Origin: JAPUDQ01 sp049644865
Lineage (GTDB): Bacteria; Patescibacteriota; Saccharimonadia; Saccharimonadales; Saccharimonadaceae
Assembly (NCBI GenBank): GCA_049644865.1
Contig: JBARSV010000016.1
Coordinates: forward strand, 1-8,521
Direction: 5' to 3'
DNA length: 8,521 nucleotides
Shown: positions 1 through 6,191 of the stretch, piece by piece
Position numbering within the stretch: position 1 is the stretch's first letter
How the letters are laid out: each line of letters begins with the position of its first letter
Program-made: the position numbers and the translations under genes
The notes under the pieces: generated by a model
What the model was told of the DNA's origin: nothing
Database searches by the model: none
The model's input: the letters and a program-made list of their open reading frames with translations, nothing else

Positions 1-43
1 CTCCTCTAGCACGAGGCAGGTTAGGATTGGTAGAATAGGCCAT
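1..43 (-). CDS. Partial N-terminus of a minus-strand protein, possibly an IS481-type transposase
   Basis: Only the first 14 codons are inside the window (MAYSTNPNLPRARG), running off the left edge. The start at 43 is well supported: on the minus strand an AGGAGG lies 6 nt before the ATG, the strongest ribosome binding site in the window. The opening pattern of a short polar stretch, TNPxLP, then basic residues resembles N-termini I associate with helix-turn-helix/IS481-like transposases of Patescibacteria. That resemblance is from memory and rests on very few residues. The inverted repeat just upstream would fit an IS end. It could equally be any other small protein; the existence of the gene is much surer than its identity. 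Confidence 0.5.
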   Translation of the reverse strand, partial: MAYSTNPNLPRARG

Positions 44-96
44 GACAGGCCTCCTTTCTGTAATTAGTAGTGTAACTACAGCTTACGGAGCCTGTC
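44..96 (-). repeat. Inverted repeat that can sequester the RBS of the left-edge gene
   Basis: The arm at 44-54 (gacaggcctcc) is the reverse complement of the arm at 87-96 (ggagcctgtc), except for one extra base. The two are separated by 32 nt. Read as minus-strand RNA, the downstream arm contains the GGAGG ribosome binding site and ends right at the ATG, so folding would hide the translation start. Pairing is seen in the sequence; a regulatory role is inferred. Confidence 0.4.
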
Positions 97-131
97 TTTA
101 TGTTGCAAAGGTGGTGGACTGGTACGGGCTG

Positions 132-161
132 TTTTTATTATCTACGAAATTATGCTATAAT
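132..161 (+). promoter_or_regulatory. Extended -10 promoter for the glycosyltransferase gene
   Basis: TATAAT at 156-161 is a perfect -10 preceded by TG one base upstream (TGCTATAAT, 153-161), the classic extended -10. The -35 region is only T-rich (TTTTTA, 132-137, 18-nt spacer), as expected for extended -10 promoters. Transcription would start near 168, giving a leader of about 75 nt ending in AAGGAG (233-238), 5 nt before the ATG at 244. Confidence 0.6.
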
Positions 162-243
162 TAGAAATAGCTAGATCCTCTCTAACTCTTATAGCGCAAC
201 TGTTTGTGATCATTTGGCTCTCACTCATAACTAAGGAGCTACT

Positions 244-1239
244 ATGATTTCATTTGTATGGCCGCCCGGTGCGGCGATGCTTGCTGGTACTGGAGGGTCG
301 GAAACGTATACCGCAGGGCACATTCGAGAACTATTGCGGCGTGGAATACCTGCCCAAGTCGTGACAATTGGTCATGGGACTAAAGATGGTCGAGGTGACT
401 TTGTCGACATACCGTTTTTATCTGTAACGGATGAGTCGGTTATCAGCAGGCTTGACGGTACTGTGGTATTTGTCAATAAGGCATATCTTGTACCAACAAA
501 ACATAAGGCTGCGATAATATTACATTGTCCCGTTGGTAAGCTGTCAGACAGAAAGATGTTCCAAGAACAGGTTGCCGATAAGACTATTATTACAACAAGT
601 ATTTACAGCGGACAGCAATGGGCACTGTATCTCGATGTGCCCTCTAGTCGTGTGAACACGGTTTTGCCGTTTGCTGATCCGATTTTTGGTAACATAAAAC
701 ACTCACAACCGGCGAAAAAAGATCGTATATTATATGCTGGGCGTCTCCATCCTGAAAAAGGCATATATACGATTCTCGAGATGATGCACGAGAGGGAGAT
801 GCAGAAAAACGGTTTTTCCATGAGTATTGTTGCTGCTGGGTTGCATACTCAAGTTGGGAGAGAGATAAACAGGTTACTACAGGGATACCCTTATGCAAAA
901 CTTATCCTTGCCCAGAAAACAGTGACCAGTATGGCTAAACTGTTGGCAAATACTGATATCTTGCTTATGCCGTCGGTGTGCGCTGAATCATTCGGCATGC
1001 TATCGATCGAGGCGCAACATGCTGGCTGTCGTGTCGTCGCGAGTAATCTAGGCGGATTACCAGAGACGAATTGCGGACTGCTCACACTTGTCGAGCCGCG
1101 TGATCCACGGGCGCTTATCATCGGTATTAAGCAAGCGGTTGCACTAGGGGCAGCGACGAAAAAAGAACGATCAAAGGCAGTCAATATGTTTACGCTGGAC
1201 GACTCGGTAACATCGCTGCTTAGCGTACTGCCAGCATAA
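244..1239 (+). CDS. GT-B fold glycosyltransferase (GT4-like)
   Basis: This is a cytoplasmic glycosyltransferase that would move a sugar from a nucleotide-sugar donor to an unknown acceptor, probably a cell-envelope glycan or lipid. At 331 aa it is slightly short for the family. The N-terminal domain carries a GGSE loop (residues 17-20), like the GG(A/S)E acceptor-side loop of GT4 enzymes. The C-terminal Rossmann domain begins with YAGRLHPEKG (164-173), a typical donor-domain opening. It also holds the E-x7-E signature, E248 to E256, in AESFGMLSIEA, followed by the conserved AGCRVVAS and GGLPE segments. There is no signal peptide or membrane helix. The ATG start has an AAGGAG 5 nt upstream and a strong promoter at 156-161. 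It stands alone, convergent with corA after a 25-bp gap. Family assignment is strong; donor and acceptor cannot be told from sequence. Confidence 0.85.
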   Translation: MISFVWPPGAAMLAGTGGSETYTAGHIRELLRRGIPAQVVTIGHGTKDGRGDFVDIPFLSVTDESVISRLDGTVVFVNKAYLVPTKHKAAIILHCPVGKLSDRKMFQEQVADKTIITTSIYSGQQWALYLDVPSSRVNTVLPFADPIFGNIKHSQPAKKDRILYAGRLHPEKGIYTILEMMHEREMQKNGFSMSIVAAGLHTQVGREINRLLQGYPYAKLILAQKTVTSMAKLLANTDILLMPSVCAESFGMLSIEAQHAGCRVVASNLGGLPETNCGLLTLVEPRDPRALIIGIKQAVALGAATKKERSKAVNMFTLDDSVTSLLSVLPA

Positions 1240-1264
1240 AAAATGCTACGGTGAGAACTGGCTA

Positions 1265-2185
1265 TTATGAGCGACGCTTGAGGAAATAATACACTAAACC
1301 GAGGCTGATCGTGACGCTTGTGCCGGCAATCAGCCAAAATGCATACGGTGATTGTTCGTCACCGGGTATTTCAACATTCATGCCAAATAATCCAGCGAGC
1401 ATTGTCGGTATCGTCAAGGCAAGAGTAATAACCGTGAGCAGTCGAATCGTCTCATTAAGCCGACTATCCATGACGGCACGATAGCTATCGCGAACGTTAG
1501 TAATGGTACGAAGCAGACTTTTACAACGGACGATGACTTGCTCGAGGTCGACGGACAGGTCCTCTATGAGGTCCTTGTCATCGTCGCTCAATGTTATAAA
1601 TTTTCCACCCAGTAATTTTTCGGTTGCGGTGTTGGCTGGTATCAGTGCGTCAAGATAATCATTGAGTTTGCGCTCAAACTCGACGAGTGTTGCAATATCT
1701 TTCGAGCCAAGACGCCCAACATCGCTTGTGACAGCCCTCGTCTCACGATTGATCGCAGAAACACGGGCATAAAACTGTTGAGAAATCATATCAAGCATTA
1801 ACAACAATAGCTGGGTTTGAGAGGACGTCACAACACGAGTCTTTTCGAGAAATGGTTGCCAGAGACGACCGAGCGAGTCACGGCTGAGTGTCACGATACG
1901 ATCTTGGCCGATCGCAAACATGATCGGGGTTGTAAAACTGTTGAACTGATCACCGACATCTGGCACACGAGTAATAAAATACACAATATTGTCGCCCTGC
2001 TCGACACGGGGCACCTCATGGGGATCGAGCGCATCGGTAATCAAATCAGCGTCAAGTCCGAGCGTGATAAGCTGTGCTATCTCATCATCCGATGGCTTCT
2101 CGCATCTGATCCACTGATTCTGTGCAAGCCGCGTTTGGGCAGTGATAGTACTATTGGCGTCATGTGAAGATAAAAACTGCAACAT
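1265..2185 (-). CDS. corA: CorA-family magnesium/cobalt transport protein
   Basis: This is an inner-membrane pentameric Mg2+ channel-type transporter. The protein has 306 aa, close to the usual CorA length. The N-terminal half is a soluble sensor domain followed by long helices (about 125-245). Two membrane helices sit at the extreme C-terminus (about 250-268 and 281-301). The pore-mouth signature GMN is at 268-270 (LFGMNVEIP), right after the first helix, and the chain ends in positive KRRS, as in CorA. A weak GAGG is only 2 nt from the ATG, while an extended -10 (TGATACTAT) ends 6 nt before it, so the gene may be leaderless. A TTG at codon 2 would fit the GAGG better and is an alternative start. 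It is divergent from the Nramp-like gene and convergent with the glycosyltransferase. CorA fits far better than ZntB or MgtE. Confidence 0.9.
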   Translation of the reverse strand: MLQFLSSHDANSTITAQTRLAQNQWIRCEKPSDDEIAQLITLGLDADLITDALDPHEVPRVEQGDNIVYFITRVPDVGDQFNSFTTPIMFAIGQDRIVTLSRDSLGRLWQPFLEKTRVVTSSQTQLLLLMLDMISQQFYARVSAINRETRAVTSDVGRLGSKDIATLVEFERKLNDYLDALIPANTATEKLLGGKFITLSDDDKDLIEDLSVDLEQVIVRCKSLLRTITNVRDSYRAVMDSRLNETIRLLTVITLALTIPTMLAGLFGMNVEIPGDEQSPYAFWLIAGTSVTISLGLVYYFLKRRS

Positions 2186-2191
2186 GTCCTC

Positions 2192-2200
2192 ATAGTATCA
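2192..2200 (-). promoter_or_regulatory. Candidate extended -10 for corA, possibly leaderless
   Basis: On the minus strand TGATACTAT reads as TG plus one base plus TACTAT (4 of 6 matches to TATAAT), ending 6 nt before the corA ATG. Transcription would begin at or next to the start codon. No clear -35 is visible. The match is modest, so this is tentative. Confidence 0.35.
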
Positions 2201-2215
2201 GAGTGTCATAACCTG

Positions 2216-2224
2216 TGCTATAGT
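2216..2224 (+). promoter_or_regulatory. Extended -10 promoter for the Nramp-like operon
   Basis: TGCTATAGT at 2216-2224 is an extended -10 with 5 of 6 matches in the hexamer. The predicted start near 2231 leaves a leader of about 18 nt with no Shine-Dalgarno before the ATG at 2249. It lies 16 bp from the opposed corA -10 candidate, so the 63-bp gap appears to hold two back-to-back promoters. Confidence 0.5.
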
Positions 2225-2248
2225 GTTGATAAGCATAAGCAATATATC

Positions 2249-3616
2249 ATGAATTTCTGGCCATTTAAAAGAAAAATCAATCATGCTGAGAAACAGGCGC
2301 TGGCGATTGCTAAGTCTGTGCTAAATCACAAACGCTATAGTCGTTTTCTTCGTATACTTGGTCCTGGTGTTGTGACGGGTGCTGCCGACGATGACCCATC
2401 TGGAATAGCGACGTATTCACAAGCCGGAGCAGCACATGGTTATGGGTTGCTGTGGGCATTTCCTGTCATGTACCCACTACTGCTTGCCGTGCAGGAGTCA
2501 TGCGCTCGCATCGGTGCTATCACCGGCAAGGGGCTCGCGGCAAATTTGAAAGAACACTACAGCAAGAAAGTACTTGTCGCAGCAGTATTGCTTGTCGTCG
2601 TTGCTAATACTATCAATATTGGGTCTGACCTTGGGGCGATGGCGGCGACCATGCAGTTGTTTTTGCCTGACATACCATTTGGGCTGCTGGCGATTGGGTT
2701 CGCTATCGGTGTCATATTACTCGAGATTGGGGTACCATATAGGGTTTACGCAAAAATTCTGAAATGGCTCGCTATTACCCTGTTCGCGTATCCGGTAACT
2801 GCATTTGTCATCGGTCAACCATGGGAAAAGGTATTTGCAGCGACGTTCAATGTTACTCCTCAGATGGATTTTGCAACCATCTATCTATTTGTTGGTATGC
2901 TTGGAACCACGATTTCACCGTACTTGTTCTTTTGGGATACCTCTGAGGTCGTAGAGGAAGAAATAAAAAAGCACAATATGGCAAAAATCGGTAAAGACCC
3001 AGTGGCGACAAAGAATTTCTTACAAAAACTTCGCATCGATAATTTTACCGGTATGACGCTAGCGAGCGTCACGGCATGGTTTATTGTCATCGTCTGTGCA
3101 TCGGTATTGTTTGCTGGTGGTGTAACCACTATAAATAGCGCATCAGATGCGGCAAAAGCACTCGAGCCACTTGTTAGCGGGTTTCCAAATGCCGGCTTAA
3201 TGGCGAAGATCATTTTCTCTGTCGGTATCATTGGTCTTGGTTTGCTGGCTGTGCCGGTATTGGCCGGCTCAGCCTCATATGCTATCACAGAATCGTTTGG
3301 CTGGAGGGAGGGTTTGTGGCGTAAATTTAACCGAGCGATTGGATTTTATAGCGTCATTATCATAGCAACGCTGGTTGGCCTCGCGATTAATTTTCTTGGA
3401 ATCGATCCCATAAAGGCTCTTGTATTTACTGCAGTCTTCAATGGTATCGCTGCAGTGCCGTTGCTCTATATGATAGCAAGAGTCGGTAATAATCGAGAGA
3501 TAATGGGGGAGTATCGTAACGGATTATGGTCAAATATTGGTATATGGGCGGCATTTATCATCATGGCAATAGCTGCTGCCGTATTATTTTACGCCATGGG
3601 AACGGGACAATCATAA
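2249..3616 (+). CDS. Nramp-family divalent metal transporter with non-canonical metal site
   Basis: This is an integral membrane carrier of the SLC11/Nramp superfamily, 455 aa with about eleven hydrophobic helices, taking up a divalent cation. Helix 1 carries ADDDPSGIATYSQAGA (46-61), where canonical Mn2+/Fe2+ Nramps have DPGN; here the motif is DPSG (49-52). The helix 6 segment TTISPYLFFW (220-229) aligns with the canonical TVMPHNLYLHS, so the metal-binding Met is replaced by Ser223 and His-Asn by Tyr-Leu. Losing the soft thioether ligand is a feature described for Nramp-related magnesium transporters, so Mg2+ or Mn2+ is more likely than Fe2+; this is inference. Other family-like segments are NIGSDLGAMA (123-132) and the VPVLAGSASYAITE region (335-348). 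The start lacks a Shine-Dalgarno but has a close promoter. The gene opens a four-gene run and is divergent from corA. Confidence 0.88.
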   Translation: MNFWPFKRKINHAEKQALAIAKSVLNHKRYSRFLRILGPGVVTGAADDDPSGIATYSQAGAAHGYGLLWAFPVMYPLLLAVQESCARIGAITGKGLAANLKEHYSKKVLVAAVLLVVVANTINIGSDLGAMAATMQLFLPDIPFGLLAIGFAIGVILLEIGVPYRVYAKILKWLAITLFAYPVTAFVIGQPWEKVFAATFNVTPQMDFATIYLFVGMLGTTISPYLFFWDTSEVVEEEIKKHNMAKIGKDPVATKNFLQKLRIDNFTGMTLASVTAWFIVIVCASVLFAGGVTTINSASDAAKALEPLVSGFPNAGLMAKIIFSVGIIGLGLLAVPVLAGSASYAITESFGWREGLWRKFNRAIGFYSVIIIATLVGLAINFLGIDPIKALVFTAVFNGIAAVPLLYMIARVGNNREIMGEYRNGLWSNIGIWAAFIIMAIAAAVLFYAMGTGQS

Positions 3617-3617
3617 T

Positions 3618-4013
3618 ATGCAAGACATTATGACGTATTATTCGCTGTTTAACTTTCAACTATTTACGCAAAATGCTGGAACCATACTTGATTTTGTGGG
3701 GATAGTCATTATTATGCTCGGCGCACTTTTTGCAACGTGGCATGTCATTGTGCGGTATTTTAAAAACGAACGTGTCGAGTCGCTCTACAACTATTATCGT
3801 TGGAATCTAGCACGAAGTATATTGATAGGGCTAGAGTTTCTGGTTGCGGGAGATATCATCCGTTCTGTCGGTGGACAGTTGTCGTTTGAAGCGGTCGGCA
3901 TACTGGCAATCATTGTGCTTGTCAGGGCATTTTTGGGAATAGAGTTTCAGATGGAGATCGATGGTCGGTGGCCATGGCAACGTGATACGGTTCGCAGTCA
4001 TAACGACAAATAA
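3618..4013 (+). CDS. DUF1622 family membrane protein
   Basis: A 131-aa protein of the DUF1622 family, whose biochemical function is not known to me. Three membrane helices are visible (about 23-47, 65-83 and 90-112). The family hallmarks are the first-helix end WHVIVRYFK (41-49), the segment RSILIGLEFLVAGDIIRSV (66-84) with its acidic E73 and D79 inside the membrane, VRAFLGIEFQMEI (102-114) and the terminal GRWPW (116-120). The ATG is 2 nt after the Nramp-like stop with no good Shine-Dalgarno, so translation is probably coupled. An in-frame ATG at codon 5 is an alternative start. Its position between two metal-transport-type genes suggests a role in ion handling, by context only. Confidence 0.85.
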   Translation: MQDIMTYYSLFNFQLFTQNAGTILDFVGIVIIMLGALFATWHVIVRYFKNERVESLYNYYRWNLARSILIGLEFLVAGDIIRSVGGQLSFEAVGILAIIVLVRAFLGIEFQMEIDGRWPWQRDTVRSHNDK

Positions 4014-4015
4014 GT

Positions 4016-4021
4016 TATACT
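4016..4021 (+). promoter_or_regulatory. Internal -10 box for the DUF475 gene (leaderless type)
   Basis: TATACT starts 3 nt after the DUF1622 stop and ends exactly 7 nt before the DUF475 ATG, so transcription would start at or one base before the A of the ATG. The only -35-like match, TTCGCA at 3991-3996, has a long 19-nt spacer. The same 7-nt gap recurs before rmuC. Confidence 0.45.
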
Positions 4022-4028
4022 AGTAACA

Positions 4029-5075
4029 ATGAAGCATCTTGCTCACCCTGATCATCCGTTTCGCATTTTCTTTGTGTCGGGCTTTATATCGATTGCTTCG
4101 TTAGTGCTTGTCGGCATATATATGGGTTGGGACAAAGCATTTATCGCGCTTGTCTTGATGTTGGTCGAGATCACCTTTAGTTTTGAAAACGCAATCATCA
4201 ATGCCAAGGTGCTTAGCACAGTTTCAAAGTTTTGGCAGACGATTTTCATCACAATCGGCATCTTTATTGCCGTCTTTGGTATGCGACTTGTCTTCCCGAT
4301 TGTTATTGTCATGTTGACGGCAAGTCTTGGAGCCGGGCAGGTGATTGACCTTGCGATAAATCGGCCTGACGATTATGCGCGAGCTTTGCATGATGCGCAC
4401 GCTTCCATTGCATCATTTGGCGGTATGTTCTTGCTTATGCTTTGTCTCCATTTCTTTTTCGACAAGCATCGCAAAATTCGTTGGATCGATATCATCGAGA
4501 AACCACTTCAAGACATGAGTCGATGGTGGACATATACAGCGGTCTGTCTGACGGTACTGGTAGTCATGACGCTTTTGCCGTTTAATCCTCATCCAGAGGA
4601 AGGATTTGCGGCCGGCCTCGTCGGTATTGTGACCTACTTAGTAATACATGGTCTGGCTGAACTTTTTGCCCACAAAGGTAATCCTCATAGCACTAAAAAA
4701 ATTATTAAAACCGGTCTTGCGGGGTTTATGGCATTTTTGTACCTCGAAGTACTCGATGCTAGTTTTAGTTTTGATGGTGTTATCGGTGCATTTGCTGTGA
4801 CGAAAAATGTTATCTTGATTGCGATCGGACTCGGTATCGGGGCGTTATGGGTGCGTTCACTGACAATATTTATGGTTCGGCGACGAGTGTTACATGCATA
4901 TAGATATCTTGAACACGGGGCACATTATACGATTGGGGTGCTCGCAATTGTCTTGCTGCTAGGACTGTTTGTCGATATTCCCGAATTGATCGCCGGGGTT
5001 GCAGGGATTGTGATCGTCGGCACTTCGATTAGTAGCTCAATCGCGGCAACGCGCAGAGGACGGCGGCATGGCTGA
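4029..5075 (+). CDS. DUF475 family TerC-like integral membrane protein
   Basis: A 348-aa multi-spanning membrane protein of the DUF475 family, related to the TerC superfamily whose members are linked to tellurium resistance and manganese export. Two internally repeated acidic motifs lie in membrane helices. The first is VEITFSFENAIINAKVL (46-62; E47, E53, N54). The second is LEVLDASFSFDGVIGAFAVT (239-258; E240, D243, D249). They match the TerC layout, where paired acidic motifs form the putative cation path. Between them lie the conserved WQTIFITIGIFIAVFGMRLVFP block (69-90) and a cytoplasmic-looking stretch around 145-165. No Shine-Dalgarno precedes the ATG, but a TATACT does. The end overlaps the PAP2 start by 8 bp. 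A metal-export or cation-exchange role is inferred from family and neighbours; the substrate is unknown. Confidence 0.85.
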   Translation: MKHLAHPDHPFRIFFVSGFISIASLVLVGIYMGWDKAFIALVLMLVEITFSFENAIINAKVLSTVSKFWQTIFITIGIFIAVFGMRLVFPIVIVMLTASLGAGQVIDLAINRPDDYARALHDAHASIASFGGMFLLMLCLHFFFDKHRKIRWIDIIEKPLQDMSRWWTYTAVCLTVLVVMTLLPFNPHPEEGFAAGLVGIVTYLVIHGLAELFAHKGNPHSTKKIIKTGLAGFMAFLYLEVLDASFSFDGVIGAFAVTKNVILIAIGLGIGALWVRSLTIFMVRRRVLHAYRYLEHGAHYTIGVLAIVLLLGLFVDIPELIAGVAGIVIVGTSISSSIAATRRGRRHG

Positions 5076-5541
5076 TATGGTTCGGTTTGCTGCCGATGGG
5101 CTATTGATATTCGTTCTTGGGTGCGCGAGTATAGTGGCTGTATATTGGGCGCTGCATCAGCCCCGTCGACGTATTGTCGCCGTTATACCGTTTGTTATTA
5201 TGGCCGGTCTCACGTCGCTGCTTTCTGGCAAGTTGGCTAGTGTGGTCTATCAGCCTGATAGCGCTCGGCCGTTTGTCGTACGAGGAGTGAAGGCCGGTGC
5301 GGCGTACATAGATAATCCTGGATTTCCGTCTGACCATGCCTTGCTGGCGGTTGTAGTTGTCGCGGCGGTTTGGTTTGTGACTGGTTATCGGCGAGTTGCA
5401 TTTATGCTTGCTACGCTGACGCTCATTATGGTCGCGGCAAGAGTAGTTGCTCTCGTGCATACACCAATCGATGTGGTTGGCGGCGTTATGGCGGGGCTTA
5501 TAGGCGCGGTCTGGTACTTTCGTATGTCGGATAAAGCATAG
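5068..5541 (+). CDS. PAP2-superfamily (type 2 phosphatidic acid phosphatase-like) membrane phosphatase
   Basis: A 157-aa membrane phosphatase that probably removes phosphate from a lipid carrier such as undecaprenyl pyrophosphate (BcrC-like) or from a phospholipid. Motif 2 is GFPSDHALL with the catalytic-site His at H90 (PSDH rather than PSGH). Motif 3 is R125-x5-H131-x3-D135 (RVVALVHTPID), supplying the nucleophilic His and its Asp partner. Motif 1 ends in R67-P68 (SARPFV), but the usual Lys seven residues before this Arg is Val60; the nearest Lys, K55, is 12 residues before it. About five hydrophobic helices are present. A GAGGA lies 7 nt upstream of the ATG, inside the end of the DUF475 gene; the 8-bp overlap implies cotranscription and coupling. 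Fold assignment is firm; lipid substrate is unknown. Confidence 0.85.
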   Translation: MADMVRFAADGLLIFVLGCASIVAVYWALHQPRRRIVAVIPFVIMAGLTSLLSGKLASVVYQPDSARPFVVRGVKAGAAYIDNPGFPSDHALLAVVVVAAVWFVTGYRRVAFMLATLTLIMVAARVVALVHTPIDVVGGVMAGLIGAVWYFRMSDKA

Positions 5542-5554
5542 ACGGTTCATTTAC

Positions 5555-5583
5555 TTGCTAATATATCAATAATCATTTATAAT
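5555..5583 (+). promoter_or_regulatory. Sigma-70-type promoter for the 5597 gene
   Basis: TTGCTA (5555-5560) and a perfect TATAAT (5578-5583) are separated by the ideal 17 nt. This is the best two-box promoter in the window. The predicted start near 5590 gives a leader of only about 7 nt, with no Shine-Dalgarno. It supports ATG 5597 as the start rather than the upstream in-frame TTG at 5585. Confidence 0.65.
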
Positions 5584-5596
5584 TTTGGGTATACCA

Positions 5597-6070
5597 ATGG
5601 ACTATCGACGCTATATCGAATATCAGACGTTTGTGCCCTCTACCCTCGTGTGGGCTTTTGGGGCTGGTCTTCTCGCCGGTGGTCTGACGTGGCTACTTAT
5701 GCTTGGCAGTGAGAAATACGTTGTCGGTATGGTGCTCTGCGCCAATGGCAATACTGCTTGCGGTGCGGCACCAACGATATCGATCCTGGCCGCGTTGATT
5801 GTTGCTCATTTTCTCGGACTTATTATGCTTATACGAGCAATTGTAATGCGACCACTCTTAGTTATCTTGGCATCGATTGCATCGGTATGGGGTTTTCAGT
5901 CGTGGCTTGGTGGTCAGTCATGGTGGATGGCCTCACTTATGTTAGCCCTATTATTTGGCCTCGCTTACGCTTTGTACGCGTGGATAAATCGCTTGCTGTT
6001 TTTCCCACTAGCACTTGCGTTGACTATTGCGACCGTCGTCGGTGCTCGGCTACTACTGATGACATGGTAA
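5597..6070 (+). CDS. Unrecognised small five-helix membrane protein
   Basis: I do not recognise the family of this 157-aa protein. I start it at ATG 5597 (MDYRRY); an in-frame TTG at 5585 would add four residues but lies at or upstream of the predicted transcription start. Hydrophobic helices are visible at about 15-36, 58-79, 83-100, 107-129 and 133-154. The short loop after helix 1 holds two cysteines seven residues apart (C48 and C55, in LCANGNTACG), which could form a disulfide or bind a ligand. A WGFQSWLGGQSWW stretch (98-110) is unusually Trp-rich. The basic and Tyr-rich N-terminus suggests it faces the cytoplasm. It has its own promoter after the PAP2 gene and is separated from rmuC by 121 bp. 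Coding is well supported by length, promoter and strong membrane-protein composition. Confidence 0.75.
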   Translation: MDYRRYIEYQTFVPSTLVWAFGAGLLAGGLTWLLMLGSEKYVVGMVLCANGNTACGAAPTISILAALIVAHFLGLIMLIRAIVMRPLLVILASIASVWGFQSWLGGQSWWMASLMLALLFGLAYALYAWINRLLFFPLALALTIATVVGARLLLMTW

Positions 6071-6111
6071 TCAAGGCGTGAAGCCCTAGACCTAGAGAAT
6101 TGAAGTTGTCT

Positions 6112-6161
6112 TCGATAGATAGGTTTTGAGATGTTGGCTAGAAGTAGACTAACTCTATCGA
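6112..6161 (+). other. Nested stem-loop between the membrane-protein gene and rmuC
   Basis: TCGATAGA at 6112-6119 is the exact reverse complement of TCTATCGA at 6154-6161. Nested inside, GTTGGCTA (6133-6140) pairs with TAGACTAAC (6145-6153) with one G-T pair and one bulged A, around a GAAG loop. The two 3' arms are contiguous, while the two 5' arms are separated by 13 unpaired bases. No T-run follows on either strand, so it does not look like an intrinsic terminator. Function is unknown. Confidence 0.45.
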
Positions 6162-6178
6162 CGAACAATCATATGCAC

Positions 6179-6184
6179 TATACT
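6179..6184 (+). promoter_or_regulatory. -10 box for rmuC (leaderless type)
   Basis: TATACT ends exactly 7 nt before the rmuC ATG, and no Shine-Dalgarno is present in the preceding 30 nt. No convincing -35 is seen. The arrangement is the same as at 4016-4021 and predicts an mRNA starting at or one base before the ATG. Confidence 0.5.
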
Positions 6185-6191
6185 GAACAAT

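Noticed and set aside
1233..1247. AGCAT/ATGCT hairpin with an A-rich loop at the glycosyltransferase stop codon, considered as a terminator
   Set aside because: The stem is only 5 bp, the stop codon lies within it, and no T-run follows on the plus strand.
1817..2167. A 116-codon plus-strand open frame opposite corA
   Set aside because: It lies entirely inside corA on the other strand, and its translation has no recognisable motif or membrane pattern; it is a frame shadow.
5585..5596. TTG start at 5585 adding MGIP to the five-helix protein
   Set aside because: It would start at or before the predicted transcription start, lacks a Shine-Dalgarno, and ATG 5597 fits the promoter better.
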